Positions 23,700 to 35,217 of a stretch of DNA of 64,000 nucleotides are shown here, piece by piece (position 1 is the first letter of the stretch; each line of letters begins with the position of its first letter). The position numbers and the translations under genes are program-made. A model generated the notes under the pieces. It was not told the origin of the DNA. It ran no database searches and saw only the letters and a list, made by a program, of their open reading frames with translations. The stretch spans positions 1 through 64,000 of the forward strand of contig JFHB01000062.1 in assembly GCA_000729835.1 (NCBI GenBank), in the 5' to 3' direction. Source of the DNA: Atkinsonella hypoxylon (taxonomy: Eukaryota > Ascomycota > Sordariomycetes > Hypocreales > Clavicipitaceae).

Positions 23700-26600
23700 A
23701 AGTAAGTTTTATTACTATATAAAAGAATAGTATAAATAGTAGTAAAGGTTAAATAGTAGTTCTATAATAGCTACTAAAGAAGCGCCTTAATTGCTTCTTT
23801 AGTTTGCCTATAGGTAGATATTAATAGATAGGTCTTTTTAGTAGTAGCCTATATAATTCTAGGCTTAACCTAAGATTGTATCTTTAGAAGTCTATAGTTA
23901 GCCTATAATAGAGTTATCCTTAACGCTGCTAGCTAGAGCTTATTAGTAAGTAAGGCTAAGGGCCTTATAATTTAAGCAGTAGGCTCTTAGGGCGTTAAGG
24001 ACCTAATAAGACTAATGTTAGTAGTAGTTTATAGCGCTCTAATAAAATAGAGTAAGAGCTAGGAGGTTACTATATATTTTATTGCTATAAGCCTTTAGAA
24101 AATTACCTCTATATTATTATTATAAATCTCTTTAGAAGGTCTTAGTTTACTAATACTACTACTTAAATTAGAGGATTTTTATAATCTTTTTAAAGAAGAG
24201 AAAGCCTAAGGCTTTCTACTATATAGAGAAAAGCTAGATTACTATATTAGGCTAAAACAGTAGCTAAATAGCTCCTTACTGTTACTACTATAGGCCTTAC
24301 TGTATAAAATACTGTAAAACTATTTATTAGAAATTAGAAAGTAAGTAATAAACCTAATAGATAAAGAGTAGATTTAAGCTAGCTTCTCTTTAGTAGTAGT
24401 ACCTATTCTTTTAGCTAAAAAGTTAAGTAAAGGTTAGTAATTCTATATTAATTATTAAGCTCTTAATAAAATTATAGAATAGAACTATTACTCTCTTCTC
24501 TTAATAAAAGAGACACTTAAGTTATTATTAAAGGTATATTAGTTTACTAAGCTAAATATATAGTTAGCTTTCTATAGAATTTAAATAGTAAACAATAAGA
24601 AGTACCTTATAGCGTTCTATATCTAGTTTAGCCTCTTTAAATAGCTAGTTTACTCCTTTAGGTTAGTAAAGGCTTTAGCTATATTCTAATAATATATTAA
24701 TAGTACGCTAAAAGAGGCCCTTAGGGATTATATAACTGCTTATTTAAATAACGTCCTTATTTATATAGAGAGTTCTAGGAAAAACTATATATATAAGGTA
24801 TAAAGGATCTTAGAAAAGTTGTAGCTAATAGAGCTGCACTTAGATCTTAAGAAATACTACTTTACTATAACTAAAGTTAAATATCTTAGCTTTATAGTAG
24901 TAGTAAAGAGAGAGATACACCTAAATCTAGAGAAGATTACAGCTATTTAGAAGTAGTAAGCTTTTACTAAGTTATAAAGGGTATAAAGCTTCTTTAGATT
25001 TATAAACTTCTATTATAACTTTATATTAAATTTTTTAGATATTATAAGGCCTTTAGTTAACTTAATAAAGAAAGGAGTTCTATTTTAGTAAATAGAGAAA
25101 TATAAGAGGTTATTTATAAGGCTTAAGGAAGCCTTTATTTTATACTTAGTCTTAACCTAGTAGAACTCTAAAAAGAATATAGTAGTAAAGGCTAATTACT
25201 TAAGAGAGGCCCTTAGTAGCTATTTATTCTAATATAATAAAGCTAGTGTACTTTAGCCTATAGTATACTATTTAGTAAGGTTATCTCTAGCCTAGTGTAA
25301 CTATACTATTTACAATAAGGAGCTTTTAGCAATAATATCTTACCTTAAAGCCTAAGTAGTAAAGTTATAGAGAGTAGTATACCTCTTTATAATTCTTACT
25401 AACTATAAAAATCTAGAATACTTTATATCTCTATAAGAGATCTTTAAGTATTAAGCTAGATAGATAGAGCTTCTCTCTCTCTTTAACTACTACCTATAAT
25501 ACTGCTTAGAGCTATAGGTAGAGTAGCTAGATATATTATTATAATAAGAGTAGAATTAAGAGGGAGTAATACTGTAAATAGGCTAGGTCCTTTAGCCTCT
25601 CTCTATTAGCTGTCTTAGCACTCTCTATAGAGATAAGAAGGAGGAGAAGGTTATAGAAAATATTATAGTAAAAACAGCTAGTAAAGTAACGCTAGAAAGT
25701 TAACTAGCTAAGGCTTTATAGGTGCTAGCTAAAATAATACTATTTCTAAATAAACACTTATAGAGCCTATAGAACTAAGGAGTATAAAAAGACCTAATAT
25801 ACTTAATAAGGTTAAATATAGTTTAAAAGAGAGAGAGAAAGTTTCTATTAAAGGTAAAGATATAAGAATAGATTATAGACTACACCCTTAATATATAAAG
25901 AGCATTAGTCTACTAAAGCTGCCTCTAGGTCCTTAAGTATAAGCTATTAACTACTATATTAATATATAGAATATATAAGTTGCTAATATTAAGCTACCTA
26001 GAATAAAACACTACATTTTAGGCATTAATATATAACTACTACTAGAATAGGCTGTCCTAAGATATTACTTAATATATTTAAAACTACTACTGTTATAGTA
26101 GCTAAAAGAGTAAGAGGTTACAGTAAGGCCTATTGCAACCTATTCTAGCACTAAATAGGTATTAGTTATAGATCTCTATAGATTTTATAATAGATTTACT
26201 AGCGCTAAGCTAGGCTACACTCTCTTACTTAATAGTTATTACTAACTAACTTTTAAAGTATATATAGTTAAAAGCAATAACCTCTATAGAGGTAAAGGAA
26301 TATACTCTATAGTTTAAGTATTATTAGTAGTAGTTCTATAGGTTTCTAAAATAAATTATCTTTAACTATAGTTTAAACTAGTTAAGTATATTTTAAACTA
26401 CTCTTTATTGCTTTATTAGAATTAAATAATTACTATCTACTTTCTACTACCTATAAATAAATAGTAGAATAGAGAGAGTTAATTAGGAAGTGTAAGTAAT
26501 TCTATAGGTTATAGTTACCTTTTTGCAGTTTAACTAGCCTAAATACCTCTCTATATACTAGCTAGCTATTAACAATAGAAACTCCTTAGTAATAAATATA

Positions 26601-27960
26601 AGCTTAAACTAGGCAATATATAGGTATAATATAGACTTTATCTAGAAGCTTATAGATAAAGAGAAGTCTTAAGTTTTATATAAAGAATAAGCTTTAGCGT
26701 TCCTTAAATAACTATAAGAGAGTATAAATATTACTTAAGCTATAATTAACTTTACCTAGTAAAGATAATAAAAGTAGTTAAATAGAAGCTATAGGCTAGT
26801 AGAATAGTATAAAGTAAAGAACTTAGTTTAACTAATACTTTATTATATTAAAATAAACTACTTAAGTTATAAACTTAATTAGGTTATAGTAAAGTATATA
26901 GTTATAGATATACTAATACCTTTAACTATAAAATTAGATATTTTACTAGGAATTTACTTAGTCTTCTATATTAACCTTATTAAGTAAGCAGCAATAAACC
27001 TTTTACCTTTTTAGTAGTTAGTAAACTTAAGACTTAGTTCTAAGCTAACTACAATAGATATTAACTTATTCCTTAAAGAATATAGAGTAAAGAAGATTCT
27101 AGCTACTAAAAACGCCTTAAGCTAAAAGAGATACTATTAAGTGCTTATTAAGTAGGTAGAATTTATTTAGTCTATATAGAAACCGCTAAAAAACTTTCTT
27201 AATATAGAGGCACTAGATTAATTTAAGTTATAGTAAAGAAATGCTTAATTTAACAATAAGCTTAGTAAAAGTGCAGTAAAATTTTATATAGACTCTAATA
27301 ATAACCTAATTATCTCTAACTAAAAATAAAAGAAAATAAACTCTTCTTTATAGAGGCCTATATAATTACTATAAAAAAAAAAAAAATAAAAATAAAAGAA
27401 ATTCCTTAATAAGTAGTAAGGAGGTATTAATACTTATAGCGTAGAGGTATAACTACCTAGAAGGCACTTTACTGCTCTTTAGGCAGTTATAAAATAGAAG
27501 CTAGAGAAGCTATATAGTGTCCCTAAAGTAGTATAGAAGCTAGAGCTAGAATAGCAGTACTAGCAGAAGGTAGAGAAGCTAGAGTAGGTAAGAATGTAAC
27601 TAGCGCTCTAGATTAAGGCCTTACTCTAGTAGGTATAAGTAAAAATATAATATCTTAAATAGCTTAGCGCCTTAAATATAAAGGTATAGTTCTTAAAGAG
27701 AGAAAGATAAAGAAAGAGAAGGTAAAAGAAGTAGTAGGCTAAGTTAGAGTTATATACTCTAGAAATATAGATAGTAGTTAGTACTATAAGTAGTTTAAGC
27801 TTTTAAGCTCTACCTAAAGGTAGATATATTTCTAGTGTATTACCTTAAGGTTATTCTATAAGGGTAAAGGGATAATATATAGTAGTAAAGAAGCTTTATA
27901 TAGTAGTAAAGAGGCAGTAGTAGTAGAGGTTAGTAGTATATAATAAGGTGTAGGTATAGG
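23700..27960 (+). pseudogene. Gypsy A pol with chromodomain and coiled-coil tail
   Basis: One frame (positions 0 modulo 3) runs from the protease region to beyond the chromodomain. RT occupies about 24330-25000 (INYQALNKII; box LNNVLIYIESSRK near 24741, both Asp now Asn). RNase H is about 25150-25480. The integrase zinc region is near 25990 (TTFQALIYNYY) and the integrase C-terminus about 26560-26990 (QLAINNRNS; GIYLVFYINLI). The chromodomain is about 27087-27240 (KILATKNALS, then KPLKNFLNIEALD). The frame continues in phase through an A-rich Lys tract near 27374 and a Glu/Lys/Leu-rich coiled-coil-like tail (KLEKLYSVPKVV, then KVEKLE.VRM) to about 27900-27960, where stop density rises. Chromodomains target such elements to heterochromatin. 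Confidence 0.85.
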
Positions 27961-29748
27961 TAGAGGCAATAATAAGGGTATAGTAATAGCAGTAGTGTTA
28001 GTAGATATAGAGAGTAATAAGAAGTTATTATTAATATCTATAGAGATATACTTATACTTATTAGAGTTAAACTTATTATTCTTTAGAATAATAGAGGCTA
28101 TAGTACTCTTATAGATTGTAGAAGAAGAGAGAGTAAGTATAGAAAAGCTACTAGCTTAAGTTATATAATAAGGAAAAGAAAAAAGTATAACCTTCTTTTC
28201 TATATAATTAGCAGTAAGTATATCCTTAAGTATAGTATTATAGTAGTTATATATATTTAAGAACTTATAGGTAAGGATAGTTTAATAGGTAAGCTAGCTA
28301 AAGTAAAGGAGAATTAATATAGACTTAACTATAAGACTTTAGTTAGTAAGTTTCTATATTTTAGTAAAGTAACACTATAGGTAAGAATGCTTAGTAAAGA
28401 GGCTTAGATTCTATATATAGCCTCTATACCTCTATATATATAGTTAGTATTCTCTCTCTTAGCTAGAACAGCAGTTATATAAGCTCTTCTTATAAAGGTT
28501 GTTGTAATATAGTATATAAATATCTTTAAGAATATTACTATTAAATAGCTCTAAATTATTTAAGTCCCTTTATATAAGGAAACTGTAGATATAGCAGCAA
28601 TAAAGAACTATTAGTGCTATAGAAGTAGAAGTAGTAAAGGCATTAGCGCTAGTAATATAGCTATTAAAGTTCTAGATATATTCTAGGTTAGTAAAAGAAT
28701 AAGCTATATATAGATAAAGAGGCAGTGTACTCTAGGCTAATAGAATAATATTTTATAGTTTTAATTAGCTAGCTACTTATAGTTAAATAAATTCTATTTA
28801 GTTATAATAGAAGAGAGCTCTCTTACGTTAAAAGAAGTAGTAGTAGCTATATAGTATAAAAGGGAATTTTAGGAAATAATAATAGAACTATTTAGTTATA
28901 ATATAGAGGTAAGATAAGATATAAAGAAGAAAGAAAAAGATAAAAAAGAAAGAGAAGGAATTGTTTATTTTTATATTAGAAATAGCTAAGGGCTAGCTGC
29001 TAGTTTATTGTGCACTAAAGGGATAAGAATAACAATAACTATTTATACTCTACTAGCTGTTAGTTTATTATGCACTAAGAGAATAATACTAATAAAAAAC
29101 GTTTACGCTCTACACCCTTAACAACGCTCTCTATATATAGATAGGTTATATACAACTAATAACTATTTACAATAGTAATAGAGATAAAAGAGAGAGAGTG
29201 CCTTTTAGTTAATAAGAGAGATTGTTATATAATAATTGCTTTAAATATAAGGAGACCTAGGGATATAGGCAGTTTATACACTAATAATACTAGCATTATA
29301 GCTAGCGCCTATATACTAGTTAGATAATTAATAGTTATATATAGAGGCTTATAAGGTAAAGGGAGGTAGAGAGTTAATAGACCCTAGAAGGGTATAATTA
29401 AGTAGAGAGGTGTAATTAAACTATTATAGTATAACTAATAGGTTAGTTAGTAGAGCAATAAACAGCTATTGCTAAGGTGCTATAAGCAATTAAAGGGAAG
29501 GGAGGTAGAGTAAACGTCTGTTTATATATTAGCTCTATAACACTATATAAAGTATAAATAGTACGTTAGTGCAGCAACAGAATAGCTAGAGTAAAGCGCT
29601 TAAGTGTAGATATTATACTCCCTACTTTTTATAGGTAAACAATAGAGAAAATATAAAGAGAGAGTAGATAGAGAATTAGCTGCAATTTATAGCACTTACT
29701 AAAGACAATAAAGGGATTGTTATAGAGGCTAGAAGGAGAAGGAGAGTA
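27961..29748. other. Gypsy A long 3' region, unexplained
   Basis: About 1.8 kb between the pol tail and the 3' LTR. On the minus strand, about 28900 down to 27850, one frame reads coding-like if TAA/TAG are taken as Gln/Trp (NNLELFNSNILKDIYIL, then LTANYIEKKVILFSFPYY). No family recognised. No nested LTR or flanking duplication explains it as a separate insertion. The polypurine tract (GAAGGAGAAGGAGAG) precedes the LTR at about 29732-29748. Confidence 0.5.
28993..29082. repeat. Two ~30 bp direct repeats, 60 bp apart
   Basis: The unit tagctgctagtttattgtgc at 28994 recurs as tagctgttagtttattatgc at 29054, followed in both by actaaggga-like bases. Differences are C-to-T and G-to-A, as RIP would give. 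It may be an old tandem duplication in the Gypsy A 3' region. Confidence 0.6.
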
Positions 29749-30071
29749 TATTATAGACTTAAGCCTTAGGCTTAGGTCTTTTAGTAAAGAGAGAACAGCA
29801 GAAGAGAGATAGAGATCTATATAGGTAAAGGGATAGAAGTAAGCTGTATTTATCTAGAGGTTAGCTAGACTTTACTAGGCCCTAGAGAGAGAACCTTAGC
29901 TATAGAGCATATGCTAAAAGGGGCTCCTAAGGGGATAAACCTACCCCTAGATATATAGTACAGGAGTATAGGGAGGCTTCTGGTTCCTTCTCTCTTCCCC
30001 CTTTCCTCCCTATAATTATAGTTCTCATTATAGACGCTAGTTAGCAGCAGCTCCTAGGCCAGTCCATTACA
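29749..30071 (+). repeat. Gypsy A 3' LTR
   Basis: 323 bp, TATTATAGAC to CCATTACA. It lies after a purine-rich tract and is followed by the atagc duplication. Confidence 0.92.
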
Positions 30072-30270
30072 ATAGCGCTCTTAATATAAGATACCACTAT
30101 TATTATAGTTATCTACTGCCTCTACGTAATCTATACTATACACTACAGCTTGATTTAGGCCGCTGCTGCTTCCACTACGTGATAATTGCTAGGAGCAATT
30201 ACAGGTGCTAAATCTAAGAGACCACTACCCTCTTAGATATCTAGTCCTGTAATCCCTATTATTTTCAATA
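30072..30270 (+). repeat. Copia A2 3' LTR, second part
   Basis: Duplicated atagc at 30072-30076, then the last 194 bp of the LTR, ending TTTTCAATA. It carries the nested inverted repeat. It is followed at once by Gypsy B sequence (agaag...), the site where A2 had inserted. Confidence 0.9.
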
Positions 30271-30394
30271 AGAAGTTATAGATACCTAATAAAGCTATTG
30301 CCTTTATTAATTAAATAGTTTTACTACCTATAGTTAGTCTTTAAGCCCTTAGAGTATAAGCACAGTAGAAGATATATATAGGTAAAACTATTTC

Positions 30395-30717
30395 TGTAAT
30401 AGACTGACCTAGTGGCTGCTGCTAACTAGCGTCTATAATGAGAACTATAATTATAGGGAGGAAAGGAGGAAGAGAGAAGGAACTAGAAGCCTCTCTATGC
30501 CCCTGTACTATATATCCAGGGGTAGGTCTATCCCCTTAGGAGCCCCTTTTAGCATGTGCTTTATAGCTGAGGTTCTCTCTCTAGGGCCTAGTGAAATCTA
30601 GGTAACCCCCGGACGAATGCGGCTCGCTCCTATCCCTTTACCTACATAGATCTCTGTCCCTCTTCTGCTATCCTCCCTCTACTGAAAGACCCGAGCCTAA
30701 GGCTCGAGTCCATAACA
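30395..30717 (-). repeat. Gypsy A solo LTR, nearly RIP-free
   Basis: 323 bp in minus orientation (plus strand TGTAATAGAC to CCATAACA) with atttc duplications at 30390-30394 and 30718-30722. It is clearly GC-richer than the two LTRs of the full Gypsy A copy, keeping CpA, TpG and CpG sites such as cccccggacgaatgcggc. It gives the best view of the unmutated LTR. Confidence 0.95.
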
Positions 30718-30759
30718 ATTTCCTTCTATAAAGATAAAGACTTAAAGTACATTAAGTTA

Positions 30760-33556
30760 GTAAGAAAGTTAATTCCTTTATAGTTAGTGTATCTAGAAGG
30801 ATTCTTTTTAAAGAAGGCTACTATAGTGTTACTATCTAGCTGCTTTAGTTATAATATTATATTAAAATTAGCTTAACTATTATTAAGTTCCCCTTCTATA
30901 TATAGAATCCCTTTTAAATACCTCTTCTTAGAAAAGAAAGCTATTAAAGAACTATTAAAGGCTAGATTAATTAAACCCTATATAGCTAATAAACCTATAT
31001 TAAATGTTTTTACTCTAAAACCTTACTCTAGTAAGAGGTATTTCTACTAAGATTATTAATAGATTAATAACTTCCTAAAGCCTTAATTAGTTCTTACTCT
31101 AGATATTAAAGAAACTATTGCTAATTACTAATAAGCTAAAAGAATAAGTAAGATTAATATTATTAGAGCTTTTAATTAGATATTAATTAAAGTAGACTCT
31201 TAATATCTAACTGCCTTTTAAACTTACTAAAGAATATTTTAGTAAAAAGTGCTTCTTTTTAGATTAAAAGTTAGATTAACTTAGTAGTAATTATTTATTA
31301 ATACTTAACTTAATAAATTACTTAACCTCTTTACTAATGCCTATACTAATAATATTTTAATCTATATAGATAATAAAGTAGAAAAGGTTTATTAGTCTTA
31401 AGTTAAAGAAGTTATTTACTAATTATATAAAGTTAATCTTTAAGGTAATATTAAGAAATTCTAGTTTAATATAAAAAGTATTAACTACTTAAGTGTAATA
31501 ATTAAAGTTAAAAAAGGTATATAAATTAATCTAGCTAAGATTAAAGCTATTACTAGCTAGAAGATTAAAGATCTAACTTCTAAGACTATACTAAGATCCT
31601 TCCTTAGGTTATATAATTATATCTATATATTCTATAGTTATTCTAGCAATATAGTGGAACTACTAAATTGCTTACTTAAGAAAGAGGTAATATTTATTAT
31701 TAAACTAGAATAACAATAAGCATTTAATCTAATAAAGAAATTAGCTACTTAAGCACCTATATTAGCTTTCTTTTAACTAAGTAGAAAAACCTAAGTAGAG
31801 ATTAATGCTTCTTATAATACTATAGAAGAAGTAATTATATAGTTATAAGACAATAATAAATAGAAACCTATTAGATATTTTAGTAAGACTATAACACTAG
31901 TAGAAAGAGCTTATTTTATCTAGAATTAAGAAATATTAGCTGTAGTTTAAATGTTATAGCACTTTAAACCTAAGCTGCTTAGTACTTAATTCTTTATTGT
32001 TATTAATTACTAAGCACTATTATATTAGTCTACTAAGAGGCTACTGTTAATGCATTAAGTTAAATAAACTAACTTCTTAGCTAACTTTAATATTACTTTT
32101 TAGTATTAAAAAGGAAAAGATAATATTGTTACTAATACTCTATTAAGGAAAACTATTAATACTTCTACTATTAAAGCCTAAGAAGCTTTAGACTAAAACT
32201 TTAAGATAATACTGCTTAATTAAGTTAATAATATAATAATATTAAGTATATAAAAGAGACTTTAAGGATTAAACTTAGTAGACCTAATTATTAAAGAAAA
32301 TAAAGAATAAGGTCTAGGTTCTTATAATAGAAAGCTAGTAGTTTTAGTTTAAACTAATAATAGAAAGATCTTCTTATATATAGCGTTAATTTATAAAGCT
32401 TATATACTACCTATTTTTACCTATAAAGGTTAATATAAAACAATTAATCTTATTAAAAGGCAATATTAGTAGTAAGAAATAAACTATAATATTTAAACCT
32501 TTATAAAGAATTATCTAGACTATAACTATAATAAACCTTACTATAATAAGACTTTAGGCTTATTACACTCTCTACTAGTACTAAATAAAGTATAGAAGTA
32601 AGTAGTTATTAATAGTAAGGATATACCTCTAGATAAATTTAGCTATAACTATATCTAGGTGTTTATTTATAAATTTAGTTGCCTAATAGCTACTCTTTTA
32701 AGCTATAAGACAGATATAGCAGAAAAGATTATATAACAGTATTATTAATATATATACTGTTTCCTTAGCTTATTTAGTGTTTAAATTAGCAATAATACTA
32801 GCTCTTTTGTATTAAAATTCCTAGAAACAATTAATAAGCTAACTAATATAAAATATTATTATAGAAGTTCTTTATACCTATAAACCTAAAGAGCTATAGA
32901 GATTATAAATTAGGAATTAGATTAAAAGCTAAGATTCTATATTAATTAGTATTAAAGGTAGTAAAGTATTTACCTTTTTGCTTTAAACTTTATATATAAT
33001 GTATTATAGCATTTATTGTTAAATATATATTCTCTTTAGGTATTATTAAGTTAACTACTATAGAATCTATTAGTATTAGATAATAAACTATTTAATCTTA
33101 TTAATTTAGAAAGAGTATAAACTACTTAAAATATTATTATATAAATAAAGAAGGTATAAGACCTTATGTAGTAAAATATAGTTAAAGCCTAAAAGGTATA
33201 AGAGAATTAAGCTAATTAGAAAAGAAGAGAAGTTAACTTTAATGTAAGCAATAAAGTTTATATACAGAAGAAGGGCTTTATAACTTTAGCTCTAACTACT
33301 TAACTAGATTCTTAATACGCTAGTTTATAGTTAATAATTAAAAAGAGAGGTTACAGCTTTATCTTAGATATTTTAGGCTAGTTTAAAGGGTCTCTATTGT
33401 TTTATATAGATAGACTATAAAAGGCACTAATTAATCTATTGCTTTAGCAGCTAATTACACTAAAGGAACTATAAGAAATCTAAGGCTAAATAGAATATAA
33501 AGTTAACTAGGTATTAGCCTTTAGATTAAAGGGTTAAAATAAGACCTTAAAATATT
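30760..33556 (+). pseudogene. Gypsy B1 pol, RIP-inactivated
   Basis: Ty3/Gypsy pol. RT starts near 30900 (KAIKELLKARLIKPYIANKP; then LKPYSSKRYFY). Its catalytic box is at 31363-31374 (YIDN instead of YIDD), followed by NYLSVIIKVKKG. RNase H lies about 31790-32130 (VEINASYNTIEE). The integrase zinc region and core lie about 32480-32760 (NKTLGLLHSLLVLNKV; SCLIATLLSYKTDIAEKI). It runs to the start of the chromodomain, where Copia A3 inserted at 33556. Stops fall at Gln/Trp sites. Gag and protease are missing with the 5' part. Confidence 0.83.
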
Positions 33557-34262
33557 TGTTAAAAATAAGCTACCCTGTATAGCCTATTTTTATGCTTGCT
33601 AGTTGCCTATTAGTTGCTCTATCACGTGACCCTAACTAGGTCTTGTTACGTTGATTTTTTGGTAGAGATATCGCTGTTACTAGATGCAAAACATCTAGAA
33701 TCGACTAAGGCAAAGTTGCCTAACCTATAGTCAACTTTAACTGCGATTTTCTCTATAACTAGCAATAGTAGAAATTCAGGAAGTATACTATTCAAAAGCT
33801 AAGAATTAGGGCTATCTAATAGTATAATTGTTGGATAGAGTTGCTTATAAGGGTTGCTTGTTATTAGTAGAATTTGTTAAATTGTATATATAGGCGTCTC
33901 GTTTGTATAGCTGTAAGTCGATTTTTTTGTTTTTATATAGTAAATCTTTTTGCGGAAATTATAAAGTAGCCTATAAGCCCCTTCTAGCAACTACAGCTCG
34001 CCAATATAGTTAGTAGGTCTATAAGGGACTGGAAAGATTTAAGATTCTACCCTTACTGTTCGTTACAGTGCTCTTAATATAAAGATACCACTATTACAGT
34101 TATCTATTGCCTCTACGTAATCTAGTACTATACACTACAGCTTAATTTAGGCCGCTGCTGCTTCTACTACGTAATAATTGCTAGGAGCAATTACAGGTGC
34201 TAAATCTAAGAGACTACTACCCTCTTAGATATTTAGTCCTGTAATCCCTATTATTTTTAATA
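33557..34262 (+). repeat. Copia A3 5' LTR
   Basis: 706 bp, TGTTAAAAAT to TTTTTAATA (CAATA with RIP). It contains the stems CTAGATG/CATCTAG (33680-33698) and AGGCAA/TTGCCT (33708-33721). Confidence 0.95.
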
Positions 34263-34275
34263 GGTTATAAGCCCG
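34263..34275 (+). other. Copia A3 primer-binding site, half-tRNA type
   Basis: GGTTATAAGCCCG directly after the LTR. Its complement CGGGCTTATAACC differs at one base (C to T, RIP-type) from the anticodon arm of an initiator tRNA-Met (CGGGCTCATAACC). The position and lack of a TGG acceptor-stem match point to a cleaved half-tRNA primer, as in Drosophila copia. Confidence 0.65.
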
Positions 34276-35217
34276 GAAGACCTATCTGCAAGCTGTTAGC
34301 CCGCTGAAAATCTACTATTGTGTACTGTATTACCCACTAGAAGCTATATTGAGACCTGCGCTAGCAGCTATCGCTGCTATTAGTAGCTTGCTGGAAGCTA
34401 TTAATACCTGCTGCACATACATCGCTAGCCACTATACTGGTGTTTTTATTCTGCCTACCCTGTGCCTCCTGCACTAGTCCTATGCACCCTGTGCATACAC
34501 ACTTTTAAAGCTATTCTTAATAGCTAGGTTCTATTGTTGTACAACATTAAAATATATATATCTACACACATTACATTTGCACTGCGAATTGTTTTATTAG
34601 GCACTGCCTAATTAATTATTTCCATTAAGAAATAAGCTTAGTGCTGCACTGCATTACTCGTTGTTGTTATTATATTGTGCACCCTATGCACCTCTGTTAG
34701 TGGCTATACTACAATTTATAGTGTACGCCTAACAGCTCTTGTCGCAGATATTCCTGTGTTTTTAGTCGCAGAATTAATTTGTGTAGTAATCCTACTAGTT
34801 AGGATTTTAAAGTAGGAATTAGCTAGATATCCCTAAATTAGCTGTACCTAGGTCTCCACTGATTTATTAGAACCTAATTGGAGAAGAATCTCCTGAATTT
34901 TTTAGCTAAAAATAGCTAGAACCTGTGTTTTATGCCCCTCGCGACTGCTTGTCAATCTAGTCTGCTATACAAATTGTATGCGCATATAGATCGCAATATA
35001 ACGCAGCCTTTTAGAGCCTGTTATACCTATTACAAAAGAAATTGGAGAAAAATCTTAGTATAATTTCTAAAGATATAGGGCACTTCTAGGCCTATAATAG
35101 AGCAATCTATTAATATCTAGTAGAGGTTATTACTGTTATTTACTACTATTTCCACTGTAATTTAGCTATAATTAGCTATAAAAGAGCGTTAAATTAGCTA
35201 CTTTTTAAACCCTTAAA
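34276..35217 (+). other. Copia A3 untranslated leader, palindrome-rich
   Basis: It includes TATGCAC-CCT-GTGCATA (34481-34497), ATTAGGCACTGCCTAAT (34596-34612) and several further short stems. No coding frame recognised. Conserved with A1 and A5. Confidence 0.7.

Larger units (their letters stand above)
21989..30071 (+). mobile_element. Gypsy A, complete chromovirus (Ty3/Gypsy)
   Basis: An 8,083 bp element with two 323 bp LTRs and perfect atagc duplications at 21984-21988 and 30072-30076, inserted in the 3' LTR of Copia A2. The order is LTR, gag with a CCHC knuckle, pol (protease, RT, RNase H, integrase, chromodomain, coiled-coil extension), a 1.8 kb 3' region and LTR. All coding parts carry RIP stops. 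It is the youngest event in the A2 stack because it splits the A2 LTR and is itself uninterrupted. Confidence 0.93.

Noticed and set aside
27374..27400. A-rich run as a poly(A) tail of a LINE
   Set aside because: It sits inside the Gypsy A frame as a Lys tract, with no LINE domains upstream and no flanking duplication.
34263..34275. tRNA gene at the GGTTATAAGCCCG site
   Set aside because: Only 13 bp resemble a tRNA arm, no cloverleaf follows, and the position is that of a primer site.
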